A DNA stretch of 64,000 bases from Planctomicrobium sp051466335. GTDB lineage: Bacteria > Planctomycetota > Planctomycetia > Planctomycetales > Planctomycetaceae. The stretch covers positions 248,001 to 312,000 of the forward strand of contig NZ_CP195793.1 of the NCBI RefSeq assembly GCF_051466335.1. The letters run 5' to 3'. How positions within the stretch are numbered: the first letter of the stretch is position 1; the number at the start of each line of letters is the position of its first letter. The notes under the pieces are model-generated. The model had not been told where the DNA came from, ran no database searches, and worked only from the letters and a program-made list of their open reading frames with translations. Of the stretch, positions 26,236-37,570 are shown piece after piece. The translations under genes and the position numbers were made by a program.

Positions 26236-26861
26236 GGGCGTTTGGAAGTCTCTTCGAGACGATGAACTTTGGATGTTGAGTCGACCGCGGGAGATGCCAG
26301 TTCGAGATCAGATGCAGACACGAGGATCGATTGCTTCGTTCCTTGTGTGGTCTCTGGGTTTGGCTGCTTTGTCATGGCGCGAACCCAATCCAGGTCTCCG
26401 CGGAACCAGACGTAAGCAAAGCCAACGAGGAGCACTGCGAAGAACACTAGAATGTCGGCGAAACTTGTCAGCGAAATCAGGAGAGCATCGGGAGCCGAAA
26501 TCGCGGTCGTTGCGGTAGATGTTCCTGGTTCGAGATTCAGAAGCTTGTCGCTGAGATTACTTCGGGCGGCTTCAGACAGGCGGGAGTCCGCGAGTTGCGA
26601 CGCTCCCCCGAATACCGTTGCCCACGGGAAGAAGAAGACCATTTCGACGTCGAAGATGATGAACAGCAACGCGACGACGTAGAAGCGGATGTCAAACTGG
26701 ATATAGCTGCTGCCGATTGTGGGCTCGCCACATTCATAAATGGCATCTTTTTCGGGGGTCGGGAGCCGCGGACGAATCAGTCGACCAATCGTCAGCGGTG
26801 CGAGAATAAAGATCGCCCCGGCAACGATGAAGAGAACAAAATGGAGCGACAGGTCTGTCAT
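26232..26861 (-). CDS. nuoA: NADH-quinone oxidoreductase subunit A, enlarged
   Basis: A 209-residue NuoA, well above the usual 115-150. Core features are present: an N-terminal TM helix, IYECGEPTIGSSYIQFDIRFYV (ECGxP motif with the conserved loop), FIIFDVEMVFFFPWA (TM2 with Asp-Glu), and the TM3 helix LVGFAYVWFRGDLDW. About 45 extra residues lie between TM2 and TM3 and about 45 follow TM3, both hydrophilic and Ser/Thr-rich. NuoA is a membrane-arm subunit next to the quinone site. It lies 62 bases after nuoI. Confidence 0.9.
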   Translation of the reverse strand: MTDLSLHFVLFIVAGAIFILAPLTIGRLIRPRLPTPEKDAIYECGEPTIGSSYIQFDIRFYVVALLFIIFDVEMVFFFPWATVFGGASQLADSRLSEAARSNLSDKLLNLEPGTSTATTAISAPDALLISLTSFADILVFFAVLLVGFAYVWFRGDLDWVRAMTKQPNPETTQGTKQSILVSASDLELASPAVDSTSKVHRLEETSKRP

Positions 26862-26923
26862 GTTGAGCCGAGTTGTAGTTCGTAAATGATCTGAGAGGGG
26901 ACTGTGGAAAAGTTCACTCTGCG

Positions 26924-27490
26924 TTACTTTTGCTCGACAGGAACAGGCTCTGCCGCCGCTTCAAATGGGTTCGGCTCACCTTTTACCCAAACGGGTTCAA
27001 ACACGACTTTGGATTGTGCGACGATTGTCGGATTGAGCGTTGATTGGCCCCATGCGGTCTCGAGCGGGAGCTTTGCAAAGTCGACAACACATCCATCTCG
27101 GCTGAAGCCGCTGAGGTCGTGGTTCGACCCCATGAAAATGCAGTCGACAGGGCACGGGTCGACGCACAACGCACAGAACATGCACTTCGTATAGTCGATG
27201 GTGAAGCCGTCGATGCGAAACCCTTTGCCGACGGTGCTTTTTGTCTTGTCGATGTAAATACAGTCGACAGGACAAGCGACTGCACATTTATCACATCCGA
27301 TGCAGGTCGTCAGATCGAAGCGGTGAAAACCACGGTAACGAGGCTTCGCCTGAATCGGTTGTTCAGGGTATTCGTAGACTTCAGTAAACGCTTTTCGATC
27401 ATAGGTTTGACCCATCACGCGTAGCGTCACCCAGAGTCCTTCAAGAACAGTGGTGACTGCAATCCAGATGTTTCGAAACCAGGCAGACAT
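26924..27490 (-). CDS. nuoI: NADH-quinone oxidoreductase subunit I
   Basis: A 188-residue subunit that carries the two [4Fe-4S] clusters N6a and N6b. Both CxxCxxCxxxCP motifs are intact: TCIGCDKCAVACPVDC and KCMFCALCVDPCPVDC. The ATG at 27490 is preferred over a GTG at 27496. The C-terminal 45 residues are an added Pro/Glu-rich tail. It is the first gene of a short operon that continues to nuoA, nuoC and nuoD. Confidence 0.93.
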   Translation of the reverse strand: MSAWFRNIWIAVTTVLEGLWVTLRVMGQTYDRKAFTEVYEYPEQPIQAKPRYRGFHRFDLTTCIGCDKCAVACPVDCIYIDKTKSTVGKGFRIDGFTIDYTKCMFCALCVDPCPVDCIFMGSNHDLSGFSRDGCVVDFAKLPLETAWGQSTLNPTIVAQSKVVFEPVWVKGEPNPFEAAAEPVPVEQK

Positions 27491-27600
27491 TGTCACGCAT
27501 CACGCGAGTTAGAGGACATCAACCATCAGGAATCCGAGGCGCCACGAAGAAATTTCGAGAGACGCGGCACTGAATACACTTTAACGGGCTGAGACACAGT

Positions 27601-27615
27601 ATCACAACTTGTGAT
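27601..27615. promoter_or_regulatory. 15-bp palindrome in the nuoI upstream region
   Basis: ATCACAA-C-TTGTGAT is a perfect palindrome with one central base. It sits 110 bases upstream of nuoI and 180 bases upstream of the TlpA-like gene, which diverge. Its half-site (TTGTGAT) resembles CRP/FNR-type half-sites but in the outward order. It is a candidate operator with no other support. The remainder of 27491-27796 shows no gene. Confidence 0.3.
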
Positions 27616-27796
27616 TGGGAATCAAATTTCGTCGAGAATCACTTTGTCGTGCCATCTTGAGAAAATCGCCGGCCTGGGCTCTATCGCCTCTCCGGATTTG
27701 GACAGTCGCGAGTGTCGCCTGGTTCGGAGTCTTGCTTTTGTGACGACTGGTTGTGCACAATGCCATGCAGGGATATTAACTTTCGGGCGTGCGTCT

Positions 27797-29470
27797 ATGG
27801 AGTCGATTGGAATGCGAGTTCGATTTTTGGAGCTAATTCCTCTGGTGTTGCTGGCGCTCGCATGCTCTGCGTGTGATCCGAAGCAAGAAAAGCCTCCTGC
27901 TCAGCCCAATCCTGCTCCAAATCCAGCAGTTCCCGATGCGAAACCTGCAGATTCAGCTAAGCATCAGGGGACTGTTCCATCCGACCCCGCTTCAGCGTCC
28001 ACCAAGAGTGAGTCGCCGTCGGAAGCGACGCCTGCCGCTGAATCCGTCGCCGAGATGAAACCGGTTGTTGAACCTGAAAAACCGGCCGACAATCCCGAGC
28101 AAGGTTCTGAGGAAATGGTGACGGACGCACCACCCGAGGGGCAGCCAGAAGCTGAAAAGCCTAAGGTCGAATTAACGGGGCCGGGTGCAGATGCCTTGCG
28201 CAAAATGCATGAATTCGCCGAAAAAAACAAAACGAGTCAGGTGCATGTCGACGTGATGGTGGAGATGGAAATCTCGGGAGAAACGCGGCAGTATCCCTCT
28301 GTGATTGAATATGCGTTTGAGAAGCCAAAGTCTGTTTCGTTTCTGCGCAAGGGGACGGGAACAGGGGTTGAATTCATTTCGGATGGGCTCAGCCTCACGA
28401 TTTATCGCCCAACCACAAATGGATACCTGGTTGCCACCGTTCCTGACAGGCAGTCAGAACTCCCTCGAGTTGAAGCTGATGGTTCGCCGCTCGCTGCCCT
28501 TCAGATCGCCATCCTGGCTGGGGATGAAACCTTTGAGGAAGTCGCTGCAGCACTGGATCAATTCGAAGATCTAGGCGTCGTCGATCTCAATGGGAAAAAG
28601 GCTCATCACCTTCGAATGGGAGTGATGGGGCGAGAGTGGGAATTATGGATTGCAGAAGGTGATGAACCACTTCCGCTCAAGTGGTCCGCTGATCTGACGA
28701 GCTTTGCCGAGATTTCTGGCGGAAACAAAACAACAATGACAATGAATTTTGTCGATTGGAAAGTGAATCAGGAACTTCCGGAGGGGACATTTGTCTTTCA
28801 GCCTCCTAAAGGGGCAATGGTCGTTGAGGATTTGAATCCATTTTCACTCTTCCAAAGGGGAGGGTTGGCCGATGCGGAGCCTGAGCGTCCAGTACTTTTA
28901 GGGCAGCCTGCACCGAACATTCAGCTCCCGACACTCGACCAGGGCGAGTTCAATCTCGAAGCACAACGCGACAAAAAGATCGTCATTCTCGATTTCTGGG
29001 CGACTTGGTGCGGACCTTGTGTGGCTGCGATGCCAGCCGTGGAAGCAGTTGCTAAAGAATTTGCCGACAAAGATGTGATTCTCGTCTCAGTTAATCAGGG
29101 TGAAGACGAGGAGACGATTCGCTCATTCCTGAAGGAAAAAGGAATTGACGTCAACGTTGCATTGGATGCGGACATGGCGGTCGGTGACGCGTTTGGCGTC
29201 CAGGGGATTCCCACATTGGTGATCATCGATAAGACGGGTAAGATTCAGGTCTATCACGTTGGATTCTCCCCGAATCTTCAGCAGGAGCTGACGGAAAAAC
29301 TGAATGATATTGTTGCGGGTAAAGATTTGGCTGGTGAAGACTTAGAAGCCGAAATGGAGCCGGGGGCGGAAGTGATCAACGGTGAGGAAATGATTCTCGA
29401 GATTCCGATTCCGCCCGAATTCTCTCCAGAGAATTTAGAAAAGATGCCAGCGACCGAGGAAGCGGAATAG
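27797..29470 (+). CDS. TlpA-family thioredoxin-like lipoprotein with DUF2092-like domain
   Basis: The frame opens at 27611, but the signal peptide begins at the ATG at 27797 (or 27812), giving 557 residues. The lipobox is LACSAC. A Pro/Ala/Glu-rich linker of about 110 residues follows. The middle part (about 130-350) resembles DUF2092/LolA-like beta-sheet proteins (VDVMVEMEISGETRQYPS, HHLRMGVMGREWELWI). The C-terminal third is a thioredoxin fold: VILDFWATWCGPCVAAMP with the redox Cys pair, then FGVQGIPTLVIIDKTG. It is likely an envelope thiol-disulfide protein. An acidic tail ends the protein. A redox link to complex I is not shown. Confidence 0.82.
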   Translation: MESIGMRVRFLELIPLVLLALACSACDPKQEKPPAQPNPAPNPAVPDAKPADSAKHQGTVPSDPASASTKSESPSEATPAAESVAEMKPVVEPEKPADNPEQGSEEMVTDAPPEGQPEAEKPKVELTGPGADALRKMHEFAEKNKTSQVHVDVMVEMEISGETRQYPSVIEYAFEKPKSVSFLRKGTGTGVEFISDGLSLTIYRPTTNGYLVATVPDRQSELPRVEADGSPLAALQIAILAGDETFEEVAAALDQFEDLGVVDLNGKKAHHLRMGVMGREWELWIAEGDEPLPLKWSADLTSFAEISGGNKTTMTMNFVDWKVNQELPEGTFVFQPPKGAMVVEDLNPFSLFQRGGLADAEPERPVLLGQPAPNIQLPTLDQGEFNLEAQRDKKIVILDFWATWCGPCVAAMPAVEAVAKEFADKDVILVSVNQGEDEETIRSFLKEKGIDVNVALDADMAVGDAFGVQGIPTLVIIDKTGKIQVYHVGFSPNLQQELTEKLNDIVAGKDLAGEDLEAEMEPGAEVINGEEMILEIPIPPEFSPENLEKMPATEEAE

Positions 29471-29660
29471 TGGAACTGCATCTCGATACGAACGACGTTT
29501 TTGATTGTGGGGGTGGGAAACTGGTGTGAATGCGCCAGTTCAATTGAAATTATTTCAATGTTTGGCACATTTTCTGCGCCCCTGTTGAATTGGTTCCTCG
29601 AAGCGGTTATTCTCCTCGGTTCTCAGAAATCTAGTATTTTGATTTGAGTGAGCTGTTTTC

Positions 29661-29957
29661 ATGAGTACGTTAAAGAAGAATAAACGCCTCAAGTTGGCGA
29701 AGCGAATCGCGCTGTATGGCGAAAACAAGCCAGCAACCGGGAACAGCCTCTGTCAGCGTGGTAAAGCGAAGTATCTGGGCGGTAACGGTCGCAAGACCAC
29801 TGGCATTACCCGCCGTAAATTCAAGGTGAACCTCCAGAACATCCGCGTCGTTGAAGACGGGGAAGTTGTTCGCCGCAACGTTCCAGTGAGCCTGATTCGT
29901 TCGGGAATGATCGAGCGCCCAGTCGTTCGTAAGCCATTTACTGTTGAAGCGAAATAG
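29661..29957 (+). CDS. rpmB: 50S ribosomal protein L28
   Basis: A 98-residue bL28 of the longer planctomycetal type. The family pattern is seen as CALYGENKPATGN-like (here IALYGENKPATGNSLCQRGK), then GITRRKFKVNLQNIRVV, which matches the KRRFxPNLQxxR core, and a basic C-terminal part. Codon use is strongly biased (CGT/CGC for Arg, GTT for Val, AAG for Lys), consistent with high expression. It is monocistronic. Confidence 0.88.
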   Translation: MSTLKKNKRLKLAKRIALYGENKPATGNSLCQRGKAKYLGGNGRKTTGITRRKFKVNLQNIRVVEDGEVVRRNVPVSLIRSGMIERPVVRKPFTVEAK

Positions 29958-29985
29958 TTTTCGCAGCCAGAGTTTGTGAACCGTA

Positions 29986-30017
29986 GACGCAACGCCAGAA
30001 TTGTTCTGGCCTGCGTC
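29986..30017 (+). terminator. Hairpin downstream of rpmB
   Basis: GACGCA-AC-GCCAGAA, loop TTG, TTCTGGC-C-TGCGTC form a two-part stem of 13 bp. A weak T-rich tract follows (TATTCGTCGTT). It lies 28 bases after the rpmB stop and is the likely terminator or an RNA-stability hairpin. Confidence 0.55.
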
Positions 30018-30231
30018 TATTCGTCGTTGATTTGGTCGGTTTGTCTCAAAGTGTCTGCCACCGTTGATGCGTTTCCCCCTGTGCTTTCAGCACTTGAGGA
30101 GTCGCCGGATGGCTGTTAGCTTGCATGTGGTGCGCCCTTACTGATGTTGAGGGTTGTGCGCCCTGTCTGAAGTTTGTTCTCCACATTCTTCGTTCCCCAG
30201 TGCGGGGAGTCGAGTCACAAGGAAACTACTA

Positions 30232-32955
<2,724 letters not shown>

Positions 32956-32996
32956 GCCTGAAGCTGGATTTGCTCAGTCAAATCTTGTGAAGCATC

Positions 32997-33031
32997 GAAA
33001 CCCCGAGTTCAATCTCGGGGTTTCTTTTTTT
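32997..33031 (+). terminator. Rho-independent terminator of ppdK
   Basis: A perfect 11-bp stem (GAAACCCCGAG / CTCGGGGTTTC) with a 6-base loop, followed by T7 (33025-33031). It lies 41 bases after the ppdK stop. Confidence 0.93.
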
Positions 33032-33167
33032 ACTGGACGCCGCGTTCATAAGAGACAAAACCGTCGCACGCATACTTGCCGGCCTTGGTGTTCAGGTGCG
33101 GGCGCATCGTCTATTGAGACCACTTGCTGGAACCCTTAGAAGACGCGTATCAGGCCTGAGACAGGGG

Positions 33168-34082
33168 CTAGCAGTTTTGATGATTGCTGAGGCAAAACGG
33201 CGTGCTGCAGTTCAGCAACTGGTTCAGCCGAGAGTGCAGGAAACGGCCCGCTTCTCTGATTCCCAGCAGCTCCAGTACTTTGATGGATCGAAGGTTTTGG
33301 AACTCCTGAGCTGTGATTATCTCTGCCGATTCGAATCGGATGGCGAGTTCATCTGCCAAAGCCACAATCGCTGTCAAGCAACGAAACGCCGGAGCTTTTA
33401 ACGGCTGATGATGATGTTGAATTGCCAACAAGATCTCCTCGGGGAGATGGTTTTGTTGCGAGAACCACGCGCCGAGTCCATCGTGTGTCGTCTGGAATAG
33501 TGATCGTTCTTCACGCTGCAGTACCTCTTCCCTGTGGAGTAGATTGTGGGGCAGTTCACCAAGTTTTTCCGGGAAAGAGATTGCAAGCAGCGACCATCCA
33601 ATGTCGTGCATCATCCCCGCCGCCAGTTCGGCTCCCTGAAACGTCAGTCCGAGCAAATTTGTCAGTTGATGCGCCAAGACTGCTGTCGTGAAGCTGTGTG
33701 CAGCGAGATTCGGAATGGCATTCGATTGCTGAACGCCAAACTTTTTCAGTTTGACTGACGCAGCAGCGGCGAAAGCCAGATTCCGGAAACGACTCGGTCC
33801 CCAGTAGCTGGCAAGTGCCCTCACGCTCAAATCTGTGGGGCGAGTGATCGGTGTGAGCCACGAGTTCAGTTTGGCTAACTCATCTGTGGTTTCGTGGTCC
33901 GCTTCGATGAACTGGGCAAACTCATCTTCGGAGTATTCCAGTTGGCTTGTGAGTTGGAGTGCCTTCCTGACAGACGGCGACACCATTTCGATCGATTCGA
34001 TCCGCCCGCAAAGTCTGTCGAGAAGCGTTGACGGCACAAACAAGGTATTGACCGGTGAAAGATTCGTAGATTTGAAGTTCAT
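33168..34082 (-). CDS. HDOD domain protein
   Basis: A 304-residue protein dominated by an HDOD domain (about 30-235), a helical relative of HD phosphohydrolases that usually lacks catalysis and acts in signalling. Landmarks are VSPSVRKALQLTSQ and the HD-like AAGMMHDIGWSLLAISFP, where the His-Asp pair is kept. A second region has EILLAIQHHHQP. The C-terminus has no further domain. It is alone and convergent with ppdK. Confidence 0.8.
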   Translation of the reverse strand: MNFKSTNLSPVNTLFVPSTLLDRLCGRIESIEMVSPSVRKALQLTSQLEYSEDEFAQFIEADHETTDELAKLNSWLTPITRPTDLSVRALASYWGPSRFRNLAFAAAASVKLKKFGVQQSNAIPNLAAHSFTTAVLAHQLTNLLGLTFQGAELAAGMMHDIGWSLLAISFPEKLGELPHNLLHREEVLQREERSLFQTTHDGLGAWFSQQNHLPEEILLAIQHHHQPLKAPAFRCLTAIVALADELAIRFESAEIITAQEFQNLRSIKVLELLGIREAGRFLHSRLNQLLNCSTPFCLSNHQNC

Positions 34083-34315
34083 TCAAGCGACTCATGGTTG
34101 GCCCGGACTGCGTTCTGTCTGAGCGATTATGATTAAGTCACTTGAGTCGAGTCACGTCGATTCCACACATGAAATTATTGTGCAGTATGAACTCTCAGTG
34201 TCCCAGATTAAGCGGCGGATCATCTCATACAAACCGTTTTCAGTTTGCGAGAAAACACTCTAGTCAACGTGCATCATGCTGAGACGTTTCGTGACAAGAG
34301 GAAACTTCGAGTGCT

Positions 34316-36667
34316 TTACAGGTCGACGCGGGCCCAGAAGAGCCTCTCACGATCTCCACGTTCCGCCAAATCAGACAGCATTGCTTCATACGAGGGTTTG
34401 ATGAAATCGTGGTAAACCTGTTTCAGGTTTACCCGAATCTGGGACCGGTTCTCGAAATCGAAGTTCTCCGGGGAGAGCCAAATGGTTGTTGCTTTCCCAG
34501 GATGAGAGATGTAGATCGTTCCCCCGGGGGTGATGGTCCCTTCGAATCTCAGCGAATTCAGTTTGTTTGTCAGCCCCAGTCGATTTTCCATTCCTTTCGC
34601 TTTGATCCAGTGCATGCTGTCGACGCTGGAACTCACAATTTTGGCGTCGAATTTTTTTGTCTCAGAAAGGGGGACCCGCCTCAGCGTGTGCATCCAATTG
34701 AAGATGCGTTCAAGTTCCTCGAAATACGATTCCAGACCACGTGATTTGTACTCGCAGTAAATGACGTCATGCCCGTTCTTCATCATTTGATCGAGCGGAT
34801 ATGCGTTCTTATCGAGAGAGTTCCTGTCGAGTTCACCAGCGACCACATACCAAGACTGACCTGGCGCATTTTCCCAGGTCGGTCGAGCCTCGTGTGGGAA
34901 GATGCCAACGATGGGGATTACTCCCGCGAAAACTCCTGGAGTCGAGAGCCCAATGTCAAAGCAGGCGTCGGCTCCCATTCCGTGTCCGCCAAGAAAGATA
35001 CGGTCGGAGTTAATGCTCAGACGTTGGCGAGCATGATTGACCGAACTCAGGACGATCTCTCTCGCGTCCCCGTTGATGTCGTACTGCTTGTCGTTCTCTG
35101 AGGCATAATGCGGGGCAATGACGATATAGCCTCGTCGTTGTGCCCATCCCGGATGGCTCTCATCACCACCCCACCAGCGGATTTCTTCCGCATACGACCG
35201 CTGTTCGGCTTTCAGTGCAACGATCATTGGATAGCGATGCGAGGGATGGTATTCAGGAGGGAGCATCACGCTGTAACGAATTTTCTTGTTACCTATAGAC
35301 GCCGGAAATTCGAATTCGTGAACGCTCCCCGTGGCCGAAATCTCGACTGGCTGCGGAGGGGGGAGATTCTTGATCAACGTGGAGACTCGCTGCAGGGTGA
35401 TCCCTTCGAGGGCAGATAGAGAGGCGAGAATCTCTTTCTCTCTGGTTGGGGACTGATCGAGTCTCAGGTATTCGAGAACCAGAAAGCGCGCATCCCAGAG
35501 TCGGATCGCTTCGTCGAGATTTGTCACCGCCCCTGCATCTCCCATGATCCAGCCGGAATAGGCCAGTGCGAGCTTCTCTTGCGGGGGCTGAGTGGCGTCG
35601 TCGATGGTTCTAAGGAACGGTTCGAGTCGATTCAGACGTTCGTAGTGCAACTCATCCACCAGCGTGACGCGGAGCGATTTCAGGCGTTCGAAATGCTCGT
35701 TGTCCAGTTCCGCCTGCAGGATGTCCAGTTGCAGAATGATCTGGTCACGGTTTGCGATGGCCTTCTCGTATTCGTCCGCGATTTCTTCGGCTGATTGAAG
35801 GATCTCGGCGCTCACCCCGTCGGACGGGAAGTTTCGAGCGAACTGATACGCCAGCAAATGCTGCCCCGCTTCCCGACGTCGTTCGATTTCGTTGATCCCT
35901 TTTCGGGCAATGAACTCCCCGATCAGTTCCGCATATCTCTTGCACCATTCCGCTTCAGCAGGAAATCGTTGGGCAATTCGGCGGACCTCTTCCTGCGCTT
36001 CTTCATACCGTTGGGCCTGCAGGTAGAATAACGCGGCAGCTTTCAGTTCAGCAGGATTGTTTCGGTCGGAGGTCTTTTCGATTAACGATCGAAGCGTATC
36101 GACTGAAATTGTGGATGTATCGATCGTGTAGTCCCAATTGTATTTCAGGCTCTCGACATTAGAGTAATCGGGACGGATGTCCGTGATGCCCTGAATAATA
36201 GGGAGCATTCCTTTTTGAGTAGACAGGACGACGGTCCGGCGTCCGAAGTCGTCAAACGGTTCAATCGAGCTGAAACCGCCTACTACTGGAAACCCGGACG
36301 TTCTCGCTTGCTTCAAATGTTTCATGCTGAACGAGACATTTGAAACGGCACTTTTTTCCTCCGTTCGGCCAGCGACATTTCGACGGTGAATGATGAAACG
36401 TCGGACTCCATCGTCGATCACTGTGAAGGGATTTCCTGCAACGAGCACGGAACTGTTTTGTCGAGAAACCCCAAGATTCAGAGCAGAAACCTGCCTCGCT
36501 GTTCCCGTGAGGACGACACCGTTCTTAAGTCGCAGATCGTCTGCCTGTGCCAGATTTTTGTCAGCAATTGCGAACAGAAACAGAGTGGCGGCAAGTACGA
36601 CAATGCACCGGCCGTCTATCGGATCGATGTTTGGAGAACTCTGTATGCCGTGCTGAGTAAGTGCCAT
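34316..36667 (-). CDS. Large secreted alpha/beta-hydrolase-fold protein lacking the nucleophile Ser
   Basis: The frame is open to 36991, but the only signal peptide follows the ATG at 36667 (783 residues; hydrophobic core VVLAATLFLFAIA, ending near LAQA). The first 400 residues have beta-rich parts and TPR-like helices (AALFYLQAQRYEEAQEEVRR). The C-terminal domain (about 460-690) is an esterase-like alpha/beta hydrolase: YSVMLPPEYHPSHRYPMIV, AQRRGYIVIAPHY and then SDRIFLGGHGMGADACFD. The nucleophile elbow reads GHGMG where GxSxG is expected, so the Ser is Gly. It may be a non-catalytic binder. It is an isolated gene. Confidence 0.65.
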   Translation of the reverse strand: MALTQHGIQSSPNIDPIDGRCIVVLAATLFLFAIADKNLAQADDLRLKNGVVLTGTARQVSALNLGVSRQNSSVLVAGNPFTVIDDGVRRFIIHRRNVAGRTEEKSAVSNVSFSMKHLKQARTSGFPVVGGFSSIEPFDDFGRRTVVLSTQKGMLPIIQGITDIRPDYSNVESLKYNWDYTIDTSTISVDTLRSLIEKTSDRNNPAELKAAALFYLQAQRYEEAQEEVRRIAQRFPAEAEWCKRYAELIGEFIARKGINEIERRREAGQHLLAYQFARNFPSDGVSAEILQSAEEIADEYEKAIANRDQIILQLDILQAELDNEHFERLKSLRVTLVDELHYERLNRLEPFLRTIDDATQPPQEKLALAYSGWIMGDAGAVTNLDEAIRLWDARFLVLEYLRLDQSPTREKEILASLSALEGITLQRVSTLIKNLPPPQPVEISATGSVHEFEFPASIGNKKIRYSVMLPPEYHPSHRYPMIVALKAEQRSYAEEIRWWGGDESHPGWAQRRGYIVIAPHYASENDKQYDINGDAREIVLSSVNHARQRLSINSDRIFLGGHGMGADACFDIGLSTPGVFAGVIPIVGIFPHEARPTWENAPGQSWYVVAGELDRNSLDKNAYPLDQMMKNGHDVIYCEYKSRGLESYFEELERIFNWMHTLRRVPLSETKKFDAKIVSSSVDSMHWIKAKGMENRLGLTNKLNSLRFEGTITPGGTIYISHPGKATTIWLSPENFDFENRSQIRVNLKQVYHDFIKPSYEAMLSDLAERGDRERLFWARVDL

Positions 36668-37078
36668 CCCTAACTCTGATTCATCTCTGGTCGACAATTG
36701 AATCGTTTGTTGTTGACGCAAGTTTGAAATCCTGAGCGTCTCAGTCCATTCAATTCGTCTGGTCATCTTCAAGAGAGTCTGCTGAAACTCATGAGTTCGA
36801 CGCGGATTTCTGCTGTCGTCCTTGAGCCGTAGATCATACTCCGGATTGTGATCCACCTGCCATGTGAATCTCGGAATCTGCGATGAACCGGCTGACTTGA
36901 CCGGTATCGCAGTCTGGAATCGTGCCTCTGTTATCGACTGCTGCGATGCGTTGCGACCGCCGAGTTCAATTGAAGTGGGGTGCCGGTTCACTGGACTCTA
37001 TTCGAAAGAACTTGTATCAAACTTGATGAGTGTGTGACTTCAGGAGACCAACTTTCAGAGGAATCGCGGGGCAACATC
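36668..37078. other. Divergent intergenic region
   Basis: These 411 bases precede both divergent genes. The minus-strand frame is open for 108 codons upstream of 36667, but that extension has no signal peptide or motif and is Gln/Arg/Ser-rich. I take it as non-coding; a longer start for the hydrolase gene cannot be fully excluded. Confidence 0.4.
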
Positions 37079-37477
37079 ATGTTAAAGCGGGCAAGATGGA
37101 AACGATCTGTTACTGGAATTATCGTCTGTGCATCTGCGGTCTTGATGGCACTTGCAGGTGATGGTTTTCAGAGCGTTGCGGCAGAGAAATCACCTGAGAA
37201 ATCGAACGCCAAAGTGGCCAGATTTTCACTTCCCAATCACTATGGCCAACTGGGGGTCACGGAAGATCAGCGGAAAACGCTCATCGACATTCACAACCGT
37301 TTCGAACCACGGTTCGAGGAACTTGAAGAGCAGATCCGTCAGCTGAAGGAGGAGCGCTATCAGAAAATGGGTGAGGTGCTGACACCGGGACAACGACTCC
37401 GGCTTCAGGAACTGCTGGCCGAATCTGAGGCAAAGCTACGGAAGCAGCCGAAAACGGGAGAACCTGCAAAAGAGTAG
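37079..37477 (+). CDS. Small secreted Spy/CpxP-like helical protein
   Basis: A 132-residue exported protein. The start is the ATG at 37079, giving a basic N-terminus and a hydrophobic core (GIIVCASAVLMALAG) with a cleavage site near SVAAE. The mature part is charged and helical, with LGVTEDQRKTLIDI and later EVLTPGQRLRLQELL. These repeat the LTxxQ pattern seen in Spy/CpxP-type periplasmic proteins. Proteins of this type are chaperones or metal/stress sensors; the specific role is unknown. It stands alone, convergent with the permease gene. Confidence 0.65.
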   Translation: MLKRARWKRSVTGIIVCASAVLMALAGDGFQSVAAEKSPEKSNAKVARFSLPNHYGQLGVTEDQRKTLIDIHNRFEPRFEELEEQIRQLKEERYQKMGEVLTPGQRLRLQELLAESEAKLRKQPKTGEPAKE

Positions 37478-37570
37478 TCTTCTCACGTGAAATTCCTGAG
37501 AGGTCGACCTTCCATCGGCGGTATTCACTGTGCGGGGATCGGACCGAATCTCGACACCGCACGGCTCGGA

